From positions 14,905,501 through 14,969,500 of the forward strand of contig JASWHV010000011.1 of assembly GCA_030760725.1 (NCBI GenBank): 64,000 nt of DNA. The letters run 5' to 3'. The position numbers and the translations under genes were made by a program. Source of the stretch: Neostapfia colusana (taxonomy: Eukaryota > Streptophyta > Magnoliopsida > Poales > Poaceae). The notes beneath the pieces are model-generated. The model made no database searches, was not told where the DNA came from, and was given only the letters and a program-made list of their open reading frames with translations. Of the stretch, positions 35,571 to 47,008 are shown piece after piece. Within the stretch, counting starts at the first letter, position 1; every line of letters begins with the position of its first letter.

Positions 35571-38500
35571 TGTAAAAGTCCCAAAAATGTGTATGAATAA
35601 AAACTAAGATTTGATTTCATATGTGTGGCAAAGACATGAAAAATGGTACTTGCTAAAACTTTTCTTCATGCAAAGTAATACATGGATGACCATCCAAAAT
35701 GAGGCTCACCTTTTTATTTAAAAGTGTTGAACCAATAAGGAGTTAAATACCTCTTTGCATGTAAGTTTAAAAATCAGATTTGAGATTCAAAGTTCACACA
35801 TGTGGTGACCAAGAACATTGAATAAACATGCAGTCATATAGTTGGATTTATAGGGAAAAGTTTTATCACCAACTTTGCATTTGTAGGGTGAGGTCAAAAA
35901 GGAGTTTAAGAGAAGCATTTGTAAATTCTAGCCAAATTCAAATTTGTCATACAAATTCAGACTGAATTTGGAGAATTCAAATCCTAGCTCACCTTTCCAA
36001 ACTCAGAATTTTGAACTTAGAGAGATTAACTTGGGAAGATCTTTTGGGGGAAGTTGTGGGATAGGACCCACATGTCATTGAGAGGAGAGTGGAGACTTGC
36101 ATATGAAGCGAACTGTGGACTTGGCTCTGTTTTCAGTTTCACCGTATCTTCACCTGCGTGTGCCACCGAGAGGAACCGGCGCCACCTCTTGCTGCCTGCC
36201 CCCATGCGCTGACCCCCCGAGGCGGTGCCCTCGTGCTTCTCCCCGTGCTCACGTCCCCTGAGCCGAGCAAAGCCTCAGTTGTTCTCCTCCCCTCGCGAGC
36301 GCACGAGCAGAAGCTGCTTTTCACCTCCGCTGCTCGGTCCGGTCGAAGAGACGGCAAAACAACCGTGTATTCCCTCCCATGAGCTGCTAAACATTGCCGC
36401 AAGTTCGGCCTCCACCTCCTCCCTGACCCGAAAGCAAGCAAGCTACGGCCTCCCTAGCCCAAGAACAACAGTCACAGCGGCGACCTAACGTCGGCCGCCG
36501 AGCAGGCGCTCGTGGACAGCTCCCTACAGTGACTTCCATGACCGAGCAAGGGCGGAAAAAGGAGTGCACGGACTCCACGCTGCTTCCACCTGAAGCTCAA
36601 GCCACGTCATGAGCTCTCGCCGGCGAATTCCGAGATTTTGCTCCGGCGGCCTCAACCCGAGCTCCCGGTACAGTTCCTCAAAATTCCTCCTCTCCGATCC
36701 TTCTTAGGGTATCAAAATTGGCACAGAGAAGCTGGACTAGCCAGCAATCACTTTCCCTTTTGCATCCAGCGCATGAAAACGCCTCAGGCCGACGAATTTC
36801 GAGCTCTACTGAGGGTGTTCATGGCGGACCCATTCGGTCGCACGATGACAACACACTTGCGGCCGTTTCCGAGCAAGCTTGCGACCATGTCGGTTCTCCC
36901 TAAGGCCCGCTGGTGCTGTAGAGCTCGTCGGCACAGGTTTTGGCGGGCTAGAGACCTTGGGCGATGCTGCCGAACCTCCACAGTAGCTGCCGCACATCGC
37001 CGGCCATTTTCCGGCTGCAGGCAGCCTAAACCGACCCCGCAGCCGTGTTCCTCGGTGCCCTAAACCCCCTAGCGGCGAGTCCTGGTTCGGATAGTGGCCG
37101 GGAATGCCGTTCCCGCGAGCCTCCGGTTGCTCCGGCGAGGGGGAGCGCGCGGGCGCGAAAGGGGAGCCGAAGGAAGAAGAAGACGGGTGGGCCCCGTCTG
37201 TCAGCAGCAGGAAATTTAAACCTGTGATCGGGTATGGCGAGGATCACGTGTGTTGGTGCGCTGGGAAGCTGTGGCCCCGGTTTGGCCCAGTCCTGATTGG
37301 CTGAAATTTAAAGAAGCGGGCCCAGTAGGATTTTCTGTAGGAAAACAGTTCCAGTGAGGGCTCAAACTTTGGAAATTCATAATTCTCTGTAGAAACCTCC
37401 AAATTGAGTGATTCCACTTAGGTTGGATTCATCTCTCTGAGTTGTACCCAAATATGAACTCAGATTTGTATGAAAGTTAATATTATATTCTAGAAAATTC
37501 TTGAAAAGTTTGCTAAAAAAGAATTATTGAGGGAGTTTGGGTTATCCAAAAGTCCCCAAATTTTGCCAGAATATTCTTTAGCATAGTGTTGACCTACTAG
37601 TAAGTTTTCAGCGCATTTGAAGATCATTTGAGTAGGAATTTGCTAAATGCAAACTACTGTGTTCAAAAGAGTCCAGAAACATTTTCAGAAAATGTTTCCC
37701 ACTTCAAAAATCGATTCTGAGCAATCCGTAGCTCCACAATTCATAGGAAAATTTAGGAAAGCTCTCTGAGACATACTTGGAATTCTAGTTCACTTAATTG
37801 GGCATGAAAATGCACATTACTTCAGAATTAATTCTTTTGGGTACAAATGCTTACAGAATTGTTCTGGGAGAACAACTCAAGTAAAAGAGATGAATTTTGG
37901 ACCAGATTACTTTCATGTGACCAAGAACTTACATGTAAATTATCAGCCCAATTTGAGATGTAGAACTCCCTGTTCCTATTCTCCATACTTATGTATAGGT
38001 GGAAATACATGAGAGACCTTGTGAGAATTATAGAGGACACAATTTACGTCCACCTTAGCTGCAATTTGGTAAGCTAAATCCTTAGGTAGTATAGAACCTG
38101 CTGTAAAAGTTTTAAGGCCATTGGAGTTCTTGTTCTTCAGTTGCACTCAAATCTTTTCAGCTTATCTATTATGTTCATTAGGGATAATGGTTAGTGTATA
38201 GCTAAGACCTTAAGGTTGATTTAGTTTAAGTTTGTTTCTTTGCACAACAGAGGCAAACCAAGCCATTCTTGGCTTTTCCACACAACCTCTGTTCCTAAGA
38301 AATTAATTCCATAACTTCTTTCCATTACATTCCATAAAGCATGTGCATATGCATTTCAATAGGAACCACAACGAAGGGGATTCAAAGGAGTGATTCATTG
38401 AAGTGGGTCAAGCTCCGGAGAATCAAGGGTGGATCAGCAAGGACATTAACTGTTTATATACGACTACCCTGCAAAACAGGCAAGCTCCGGTTTGCATTTA

Positions 38501-39397
38501 ACAGCTGTTAAGTTTTTGTTTTGAATTCACTTTCGGTTAAGATATGAATGGTGCATTAGGTCTAGTGCTTGATACTCCTCCTGCATAACCAAATGACCCA
38601 TGGAGTATTGGGTAGGTGTCTTTCACCGTGTAGGACCGCCATGCTTAAGTACGGATCGGTAGAAGTCGAGTGGTGAGATGCTACTTGCAGTCTCAGGAAC
38701 AACAGGGGCATACGGGATTGGTTCATAAATGAATTAGCAAGTTAAAGTTGAGACCGGAAGGTTGTAGGAGCAGCAGGACATAGGGGCCTGGGTGCTATAT
38801 ACCTGTACGTGTCGGTCAAGGACCGATCCGTATGCGGCCCTGTTGAACAAGTTTGAGTTGTGTACCAGACTCCCGATGTGGCGTGCCCAAGGTTACTTAA
38901 AAGGCTGCCAATAATACCTGAAAGTAAGGATTCACTTTTAGGCGAGTTTAATTATGCTTATGCCATCCTATTTTAGGTTCATAACCTCACATAGAGTTTC
39001 ATGTTTAGGGTGACGGTTAAGTCTTGTTGAGCGTTATGCTCACAGATGCTATCCGAGTTGTTTTGCAGGTATTTCACTTCGTGCTTAAGAGAAGGGATGC
39101 CGATGAGACTCGGGAACCTCCGAGTGTTTACTCAAAGAGCATCCTCGCCGCTGCAGATTGTTCTTCGTGTTGCTAGTAAGAAACGTCCGCGGGCTGGACC
39201 GTTTCTTTGTTGATAGTTTAGAATGAGTCGTGAGAGTGATAGTCTTCCGCTGTAGCTTACTCTGATACAAGTATTTGTAAAACTTTCTTGTACGCTTCCG
39301 CAAACTATTTATGTAATATGATGTGTTTCTGCAACCCGTGTGCTGTTGGGTGCCGCATATCAAGGCACCACCCGACGAGGTCCTGTGGTCCCCTACA
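35571..39397 (+). repeat. G2 3' LTR (3827 bp, internally deleted)
   Basis: It begins TGTAAAAGTCCC and ends CCCTACA. It matches the 5' LTR except for a clean loss of 495 bp. The junction GACTC at 38868-38872 corresponds to two GACTC copies in the 5' LTR (13751-13755 and 14246-14250). The lost part includes the 21 bp conserved block and the TACGTCA site. The terminal hairpin (39349-39369) has a C to A change in the right arm. It is followed by the target duplication TAACT (39398-39402). Confidence 0.95.
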
Positions 39398-39769
39398 TAA
39401 CTCAGAAAAATGTGTTGAGTTTGAATATGAAACCAAATTTTGAATCCAAGTGATGAAAGTGGCTGAAATTTGAATTTGCATTCAAATTAGCCCTTTTTAC
39501 AAATGTCTCCAAAAGTGCCTCAAAATTATTTGGATTTGCATGAAACTTTGCATGAGCACTCCTAAGAAGATTTAAGGTCTAAGGGTGAGCTTAGCCTCTC
39601 ATGTTTATGTGTATGAGTTCTTACTTTTTGGAGTTATGGGTTTTTCCTCTAATCACCGTCTTGATGGTGTTTGCTTGCTCTTCACATGTGTTCATGGGTT
39701 ATCCACAAAATTAGTTGTGGTGTGGGGATGTGATGAACAATCTAGCAAGTAATTTCTTGGGCCTTTACA
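39398..39769 (-). repeat. 3' LTR of G3, right part
   Basis: This is the continuation of 7729-10457 after the G2 insertion: AT-rich LTR start ending in CCTTTACA, that is TGTAAAGG on the minus strand, directly beside the polypurine tract of G3. It contains no gene. Confidence 0.88.
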
Positions 39770-39803
39770 TCCCTCCCCCTTAAAAGAATCTCGTCCTGAG
39801 ATT
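39770..39803 (-). other. G3 polypurine tract and palindrome
   Basis: On the minus strand, AATCTCA-GGA-CGAGATT (one mismatch in the 7 bp arms) is followed by AAGGGGGAGGGA, which touches the LTR start at 39769. Confidence 0.85.
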
Positions 39804-39832
39804 ACAAAAGAAGAGAAAAAATGTAAGAGGAA

Positions 39833-40149
39833 TTACCCGTGATAAGATGCCATGAAGTCCGGATAGTTTGAGCGAAGGAACTCCTCACTCTCCCACGTCG
39901 CTTCCTCAGCGGTGTGGTTTCTCCACAATATCTTGTAGAACCACAGCATTGGTTACGCATGGTCTGGGCCTTCTCATCAATAATCGCCACCGGATATTCA
40001 GCATAAGTCAAATCTGGTTGTAGCTCGCCAATGTCTTCGGTGGGAACAGTAGCCGTATACTTCAGACATTTCCAGAGTTGGGAAACATGGAAAACATCGT
40101 GAACACCAGTGAGAGATGCCGGTAGTTCCAGTCGATACGCCACTGGTCT
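39833..40149 (-). pseudogene. pol: G3 integrase C-terminus and chromodomain
   Basis: The minus strand shows YRLELPASLTGVHDVFHVSQL, PDLTYAEYPVAI, then after a frameshift near 39955 the chromodomain WFYKILWRNHTAEEATWESE and its end at TAA (39833-39835). The chromodomain itself is uninterrupted in its own frame. In chromoviruses this part is linked to target choice in heterochromatin. Confidence 0.9.
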
Positions 40150-41375
40150 GCACTTCTCGGTGGTAGCATAGGGTCCAATAAATTGGGGAGCGAATTTCCC
40201 CTTTCCGCCGAATCACAGCACGCCTTTCATCAGAGACACACAGAGATACACGTGTTCCCCGACGTCGAAGTGCAGCGGCCTACGCCTCTTATCAGCGTAA
40301 CTTTTCTGTCGGGATTGGGCGGCCTTCAAATTTGTTTGAATCATCCAAATGCGCTCTTCGGCGTCATTCACCAAATCAGTCCCGAACGTGACCCTTTCAC
40401 CGGACTCGCACCAATTTAATGGGGTGCGGCATTTGCGACCGTAGAGAGCCTCATATGGTGCCATCTTGATACTCACTTGATAGCCATTGTTATACGAGAA
40501 TTCCGCCAACGGTAGATTATCATCCCAATTTCTACCGTGGTGGATGGCACTCGCTCTCAACATGTCTTCTAACACTTGATTTACCCTCTCAGTTTGCCTA
40601 TCTGTCTGAGGGTGATAGGCGGAGCTTCTAATCAGCTTAGTACCCAAAGCAGCGTGCAACTCCTCCCAGAAACGAGCCACGAACAGTGCCCCTCGATCTG
40701 AAATTGTGGTCTTGGGTACCCCATGCAAGCATAAGATTCTTGCAATGTACAACTCCGCATACTTGCTGGCATGGTAACGTGTATGCATGGGAATGAAGTG
40801 ACCCGACTTGGTTAATCGGTCAATGATTACCGAAATGGAATCATGCTTGTTGGAAGTGAGGGGTAATCCCACAATGAAATCCATGCTTACATCTTCCCAC
40901 TTCCATGCTGGGATTTTCAGGGGTTGCAACAACCCTGATTTTCTCATGTGATCCGCCTTCACTCGTCTACAGGTATCACACTCGGATACGTACTTTGCAA
41001 CTTCCCGCTTCATCCGTGTCCACCAAAATTTACTCTTCAAATCTAGGTACATTTTTTTGCTGCCCGGATGAATGGAGAACTTAGACAAGTGAACTTCATC
41101 AAGGATATTCTTTCTCAGCTCCATATTCTGGGGTACGACTGTGCGGTCATTGAACCATAGCGTCCCCTCATCATCCTTCCAGAAACATTTGATAACCCCA
41201 CAGTCTATCCGTCTCCAGAGATGTGCCATGCCCTTGTGAACATTCTGAGATGCAATAATACCCTCTCTAATGGCGTGGATGAGAGCAAGGTTGTAGAGTG
41301 ATCCATATGGAACCAAGTATAAACTCGGCTCTTCCTCTTCCATCGGTGTAATGGTGAGGTTATGGACATGTGATT
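40150..41375 (-). pseudogene. pol: G3 integrase
   Basis: This is the best preserved integrase in the window, open from the end of RNase H down to about 40213. The zinc finger HLSKFSIHPGS...CDTCRRVKADH is complete (H, H, C, C). The catalytic motifs MDFIVGLPL, SDRGALFVARFWEEL and YHPQTDRQTERVNQVLEDM keep D,D,E. A frameshift or stop at about 40213, after SLMKGVL, separates it from the C-terminal part. A few missense changes occur, such as QTDGQTE to QTDRQTE. Confidence 0.92.
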
Positions 41376-42204
41376 TCTGACTCAGTGTGTCGACATCCAC
41401 ATTCGCCTTGCCGGGGTGGTAATGAATCTCAATCTCATAGTCTTTGATTAATTCTAACCACCTCCTTTGCCTCATATTCAGCTCCTTCTAGGTGAAGATA
41501 TATTTTAAGATCTTGTGGTCGGTGTAGAGGTGCACCAAATTCCCCAGAAGATAGTGTCTCCAAATTTCCAGCACCAAAACCACAGCAGCGAGCCCAAGAT
41601 CATGAGTCGGATAGTGCTGCTCGTGGTTTCAAAGTTGGCATGAGCCATACCTGATCACACACCCTTCTTGCATCAACACACAGCCAAGCCCGATATCAGA
41701 TACATCACAATATCTGTTGAAAGGCTTGGTCGTATCCGGTTGAGCTAAGACCGTGGCTGTTGTGAGATGTTTCACCAATGCTTGGAACGCTCCTTCACAT
41801 GCTGAATTCCAAACATATTTCGTCCCCTTATTCAATAATTCTGTCATCGGCTTAGCGAGCTTGGAGAAGCTCGGGATGAATCTCCGGTAATATCCCGCTA
41901 AACCGAGGAAGCTTCTGACTTCATGGACAGAAGTGCGGGCTTTCCATTTTCAGCACTTGTTCAATTTTACTTGGGTCCTCCGCAATGCCTTCCGCTGAGA
42001 TTATATGTCCCAAAATGGCACTTGGCTGATCCAAAACTCGCATTTGTTGAACTTGGCATAGAGCTTATGGTCCCGCAATCGTTGAAGGACGATTTGCAAG
42101 GGTTCGGCGTGTTCTGCTTCTGACTTGGAGTAAACCAAGATATCATCAATGAACACCACCACGAACTTGTCCAGCTCCTGCATGAACACCGAGTTCATGA
42201 GGTA
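41376..42204 (-). pseudogene. pol: G3 reverse transcriptase C-terminal half and RNase H
   Basis: It resumes left of the solo LTR with MYLMNSVFMQELDKF, FIDDILVYSKSEAEHAE and CEFWISQVPF. A frameshift near 42003 follows, then more broken thumb and connection sequence. RNase H shows NRYCDVSDIGLG, with changes at two family positions, and HYHPGKANVDVDTLS. A TAG at 41488-41490 replaces the glutamine in the IFTQKEL motif (C to T). Confidence 0.88.
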
Positions 42205-42209
42205 CATGA

Positions 42210-43923
42210 TGTGAGACCTATGTGTGCTGAATACATTGGCTTTGACAATAAAAGTTTTGAATACTACCAAAACACCTTTTTAACAAGGTCCGACTCTAGG
42301 TCTGAGCTCCTGCAAGGTCCGACAATAGGTCCGACGTAAGGTCCAACTTGCTTTGTCTAGGTCTGACTTATTTTGGCTAGGTCCGACTTGTTTTTTCTAG
42401 CTCCGGTGCTAGGTCCGACTAGCTTTGTTAAGTTCCGTGCTAGGTCTGACTAAGCTTTAGTAAGCTCCAGCGCTAGGTCCGACTAGCTTTGGTAAGCTCC
42501 GGTTCAAGGTCCGGTTAGTTTTGATAAGGTTCGGAGCTTGATTGCAATGGTTCTGCTTTTAACTTGCAATGTTTTGAACTTGCTTTACTCTTATAGAAAG
42601 TTTGTTTAGTATTATTTTACTATGTTTTTGGTGTGTTTTGGTGGTTATGGCTGATATCATTTTGCTATGGTTTACAACATGCTTATGTGAGGTGCTCACG
42701 TAAGATGTTGTAGTTTCGGAACTAACGAGAGTCAAGTCGAGTACTTGTGCTCGGAAGTATTGGTTGTTTATTCATGTGCAGGTGTTGCTTGAGTTCAAGA
42801 CATGGCTGGTGACGGGATCTATTGAACTAGTCTTAGGGAGAAGATGAGGTTCAACAACCAAGTTCACGAGAAATTGTGGTTGAGTTGATCGGGAGGTTGC
42901 GCAGTATGTTTGAATCAAGAACAATGCATATGAAGGTATCTTGGACGCTGTTGGAAGATGTTTGCATGTGTGCAAGGAGTGCATGGACGTGGCTGCATGG
43001 TTCCAAGGCGTGATGAAGATATGTGGACGTAAAGAATTGGTCGGAAAGGTCCAACCGACTAGGTTATGGACTCAGGCTGCGGCTGAGTCGTGTTTGACTG
43101 AAATATGGAAAGTTTTGAGTTGGTTATGATAGGATTTCGTGTGGGTCACGAATTTGAGTTGTTTTAGAAATGTTTGGGACGTTACTAAGGTGTTTGGAAG
43201 TCTTAAGATTGCTTCTATTTGCGTGTAGAAGAGCCTTGAGCAGTATTGGAAAGTTACAGTTTGAATCCAAGTAGGAGTAGGAGTCCTAGTTTGAATTGGG
43301 TTGCCCTTAAGGCTGGTTATATAAGCAAGGGAGGCCAAGGCCCATTGGAGCACGACTTTGGGGCTCTTCCTATTGTGTTTTTATAAACAAAATCCATATT
43401 CTAAAGGAACTTTTGTGCCTTGTTCGTCCGACTTGTTTCAGACAAGTTCTTCTCGTCGAGTTTCTGTTCAGCACTACCTTGCTTCGGTGGTTTTATCATA
43501 ACTCGAGTTTTACAGATCCAATTGATGTGATTCTTTTTGGGTTGTCTTCAAAACTTGATTATCTATCATCTGTGAAAATTTCACGGTCATTGAATTTGTG
43601 TTTTCTGATCTACACGAGTTTCTTTGCAGTATTTCAGAACTGTTTTTCTCACGTAGGACAGATTGACATTTGTTCGATCTTTCGATCGTAACATGAGTTT
43701 CTCTTAACAGATTTTCATGATTCTTGTTGTGACGTCTTCGTGAATTGATTCTCTACAATCTATACTAGTTTTGTCACAGTTGAACACGTTTAGATTAGTC
43801 GCACACACGGTTTCTTTAACAGATCGGTTTTCTGCTGAGGGGTGTTTTGTTGCTTCCGCTGAAAAGTTTTTATCTACCATTCACCCCCCTCTGGTAGCTT
43901 TACACGTGTACTTCGATCCTACA
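42210..43923 (+). mobile_element. Solo LTR of a Ty1/copia (SIRE/Maximus-like) element in G3 RT
   Basis: A single 1714 bp LTR starts TGTGAGACC and ends ATTCACCCCCCTCTGG...CGATCCTACA, an ending typical of SIRE/Maximus LTRs in grasses (from memory, not checked by search). Both flanks carry CATGA (42205-42209 and 43924-43928), a five-base target duplication, and the G3 RT reads through when the LTR is removed. A TATATAAG box lies at 43318-43325. The first 350 bp contain many copies of AGGTCCGAC-like units. A full copia element probably inserted and then lost its body by recombination between its LTRs. No coding sequence is present. Confidence 0.93.
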
Positions 43924-43928
43924 CATGA

Positions 43929-44989
43929 AATGTGCCGGGCGTTGGTGAGACCAAAAGACAAGACAAGATATTCATATAGTCCATATCTCGTCAAAAATGC
44001 TGTCTTCGGAATATCCTCGGCCCGGATATTTATTTGATGATACCCGGAGCGAAGGTCCATCTTGGAAAACACACTTGCACCCACAAGTTGATCAAACAGG
44101 ATGTCAATGCGGGGCAGTGGATATCTGTTCTTGATGGTCATGGCGTTGAGCGCTCAGTAATCCACACACAACCTTAAGGTTTTATCCTTCTTCTTGAATA
44201 ACAGCGCCAAGCATCCCCAAGGCGAGCAAATCGGTCTATTGAAACCCTCGCTCAACAAGTCATTGAGCTGTTCTTTCAACTCAGCCAACTCGTTCGGATC
44301 CATCTTGTACGGTCTCCGCGATATTGGTGTAGTCCCGGGTGCAAGTTCAATCTTGAAATACACATCCCGTTCAGGTGGCATGCCCGGAAGATTATCCGGG
44401 AACACATTGGGGTACTCTCGGACTACAGGGATGTCCTTTAAATTGGGAGCTTCAGTATGATAGGCGGCTGAAACTTCCGGGACTGGATTGTCTAGTATGA
44501 GGGACTGTGGACGGTGGAGTGGGGAGTTGAGATGGATCGTCCGTGCCAAAGTTTCTAGGACAGCGCCATGGTAACTTAGCCATGACATACCTAAGATTCC
44601 ATCAATCTTCTGCCCCTCAAGAATAATCATAGTAGTGGGATATATCTTCCCACCTAAGCATAGTGGTGCTTTCGGAATCATTACATTTGCTGAAATCTCC
44701 CCTCCCGGTGAGCATATCATATATGAGCACTCAGTTGGAAAGACTTGCTTCTGATGCTTAACCACATATGATGCACTTATGAAATTGTGGATGGCACCAG
44801 AATCAAATAAAATGACGATTGCTTGATTGTTGAGAGTGAACGTACCAGCCAGCACGTTCTCTCCTTCCAGGGCGTCCTCATTGTCGAGGTTACGAACGCC
44901 CCGGTTCCCTGACCTCACTTCTTGACTGGCGGTCAGCCTCGAGCACCGCCCTGATATTGGGCTTGCCGGTTGCTTTGCTGCCCTTATGT
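43929..44989 (-). pseudogene. pol: G3 protease and N-terminal half of reverse transcriptase
   Basis: The protease site reads LFDSGAIHNFIS; the family threonine after DSGA is isoleucine. Then come EYPNVFPDNLPGMPP, SRRPYKMDPNELAELKEQ and LRLCVDY, followed by TGA (44154-44156) at an arginine position, consistent with C to T at a CpG. FDQLVGASVFSKMDLRSGYHQI follows. Just before the solo LTR, a run of C is one base short, so the reading ends NARHISC where the paralogues have NAPAHFM. Confidence 0.9.
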
Positions 44990-46092
44990 ACAGTCCTTTG
45001 AGAAATAACTTGCCTGGCCACACGTGTAGCATGTGTAGCGAGGCCGTCCTCCGCTGACCGGCGGACGGAATCCCGGGGCGCATTGTGGCGGTGAAACGAC
45101 CAGGGTACCATCTTCTGCTGCTGCTGTTGTGGTCGTGGTGGTGGTATCGGCGGCTGGAATGGGGGTGGCTGATAAGGACGACCCCCAAACTGTTGAGGTC
45201 TCGCCGGTGGATGCCACTGCTGACCGGATGGTGTCCGATACACCATGCGGTATTTTTTAGGAGCTCCACCCCCGCTGCTCGGTGGACCGCTTCGCTTCCG
45301 CTGCTCAGCCGCCAATTCCCGCTGAGCATCCTCTTGCATAATTGCGGCATTGACGAGGTCGTTGAAGGTGCCGCGATTCCATTGCATGAGATGAGTCTTC
45401 ATATCGGGGTTTAAACCCCGATAGAATTGCTAGCACTTCTTCTCCTCGGTGGAGATATAATCCGACACATACTGCACCAGATGGTAGAACGGACAGGAGT
45501 AGTCATGGGAACTCCTCCCACCTTGCTTCCATTCCAAGAACTCTTGGAACTTCCTCTTCATCATTCTGGGAGGGATATGATAGGTGCGGAACGCCTCCCG
45601 GAATTCTGCCCATTCGACGGCGTGGCCAGCAGGTTGTGAGGCGACATAGTTTGCCCACCACGTACCGGCGGCACCGTGAAGCTGTTGCGCCGTGAAGAGA
45701 GTCTTCTGCCGCTCCGTGTATTGGAGCAGCCCGAACTTGGACTCGATCGTCCGCAGCCAGTTGTCAGCCTCCAGTGGCTCCGCCGCTTCGGTGAACACCG
45801 GAGGATGTGTACTCATGAAATCCGAGTACGTCGTGATGTGGGGCTCACGAGGCCCCCTCTCTTGACGCCCCCCCCCCCTTGCCTGGCATGTATTCTGCAT
45901 GATCGTGTGGAACAGGTCGGTCTGCTCCTCACGAGAGCCCACCAGCGCCGAGATCACATCCGCTAGTGTAAGCGGCGGCGGCGGTGATGGTTGTTGCTTC
46001 GGGGTGTTGTCGTAGGCAGGTGGCTGAGAGTAGTCATCACCCCCTTGCTGACTAGAGCGCCCCACCTCAGGTGTGGCCCGAGTACGAACCAT
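44990..46092 (-). pseudogene. gag: G3 gag with damaged zinc knuckle
   Basis: The ATG at 46092-46090 gives MVRTRATPEVGRSS, matching the G1 start. The Gag core (FMSTHPPVFTEAAEPLEAD, WWANYVASQPAGHAVEW, FREAFRTYHIP, NRGTFNDLVNAAI) is intact up to a TAG at about 45427-45429 at a glutamine position. A proline/glutamine-rich tail follows with one-base frameshifts on both sides of the knuckle. The knuckle (44990-45031) reads CYTCGQASYFSKDC: the histidine is tyrosine (CAC to TAC). Confidence 0.91.
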
Positions 46093-46215
46093 CTGCAACC
46101 ATACGACGATAAAATCAGTCCCACAGCATACTCCATGCAGTCCAATAGATGAGGACATCACAACAGTTGATACTCACATTGATATACAAGGACCAATCAC
46201 AAGAGCACGAGCACG
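46093..46215 (-). other. G3 leader remnant
   Basis: This is a short untranslated piece before gag. On the minus strand GGTTGCAG directly precedes the ATG, comparable with TTTTGCAG in G2 and AATGCAGA in G1. Sequence further upstream in the element is missing. Confidence 0.6.
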
Positions 46216-47008
46216 GTTACTAAATCAGTAGGTGAACTCGTTCCTAACTTCCTACCCATGTGAGTTTCAGAATGGATTGCTATTCAATGATTTAATTGTT
46301 ATTAGGAACCATGGACATGATCAACAAGTAAAGGGAGGAGGATTTGGAGACGTGGAGAACCAGATGGGACGTCCACAAGTTGATGGAAACAGTCGCCAAC
46401 TCGGACTCGAGTTCAACTCGGAGTCCAGGAGCAGTCCATCTTAAAACGGACGCCCAGGATGCATACGGACTCCGTTTTCGACGTTCTACATATGCATGGA
46501 TAGATGAGAAGATAAACTTTCCAATGGTTCTGGTCCCCCATTAAAATTCTCCAGGAGTGGTTGGGAAATATCGAGACAAGTCGAATTCAGAGTTCTGTCC
46601 GGTGCTGCGCCACTGTATTGGGCTTTTGGGCCTTGTATCCCGTATGAGTCCATTAGGGACGTGTCTAAGGGTCTTATGGTCGAACCCTATCCTTTAAATA
46701 CTGTAGCCGCCGGCCATATTGGGTGGGTTTTGCTTAGATTAAACAATTTCTCCGTTCTACGGTTTGTGAGACCCCAATTTCGCAATTCCAGATTGCATCT
46801 TCATCGTTCTTGCTTGTGTTCTCGGTTGCACATGCAGGGATAGCCTTCTTGGCGAGGTCAAGCGTGTGAAGCACGGTTGATAACTAACGGAGCAGAGGTG
46901 TAGTGATTGCAGGGGTATTCGGGTCTGCTCGAGTGCCTCGGATCATCAACGTCGAGATCTCCACTTCAATCGACCTACCTTTCAGAAGATCGGGCCTAAA
47001 CTTCTCAT
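46216..47008. repeat. Unassigned LTR-like fragment at a rearrangement junction
   Basis: No gene is seen. The piece has the look of an LTR read on the plus strand: GGGCTTTTGGGCCTTG, CCTTTAAATACTG as a possible TATA region near 46695, and an end with CTCCACTTCAATCGACCTACC and CATCA near 47010. No matching target duplication was found on its two sides. It separates the broken leader of G3 from the broken LTR of G4, so it marks a deletion or rearrangement. Boundaries are approximate and the family is unknown. Confidence 0.4.

Larger units (their letters stand above)
10458..39397 (+). mobile_element. G2: complete but defective Ty3/gypsy (Tekay-like) element with G1 nested in it
   Basis: LTR termini TG...CA, five-base target duplication TAACT on both sides (10453-10457 and 39398-39402), tRNA-Met primer site and polypurine tract define the element. 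Without the nested G1 it is about 14.2 kb. Domain order is gag, zinc knuckle, protease, RT, RNase H, integrase, chromodomain, which is typical of plant chromoviruses. The pol part from 31622 to about 35409 stays in one frame but carries eight in-frame stops. The LTRs differ by roughly 3% by eye, and the 3' LTR carries a 495 bp deletion. The insertion lies in the 3' LTR of G3, so G2 is younger than G3 and older than G1. Confidence 0.95.
39770..46215 (-). mobile_element. G3: internal region of a minus-strand Ty3/gypsy (Tekay-like) element
   Basis: Reading from right to left it encodes gag, zinc knuckle, protease, RT, RNase H, integrase and chromodomain, then the polypurine tract and 3' LTR. A solo copia LTR splits the RT at 42205-43928. 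Only about 120 bp of the leader is left upstream of gag; the primer site and 5' LTR are missing, replaced by an unrelated LTR-like piece from about 46216. Several frameshifts and stops are present, so the copy is dead. It is older than G2, which sits in its LTR. Confidence 0.93.

Noticed and set aside
42281..42530. CRISPR-like array in the solo LTR
   Set aside because: Repeats are only about 9 bp, diverged and irregularly spaced, in a plant LTR; no spacers of constant length.
46661..46843. Short open frame near 46661 as a host exon
   Set aside because: No splice signals or recognisable protein motif; it lies in an LTR-like fragment at a rearranged junction.
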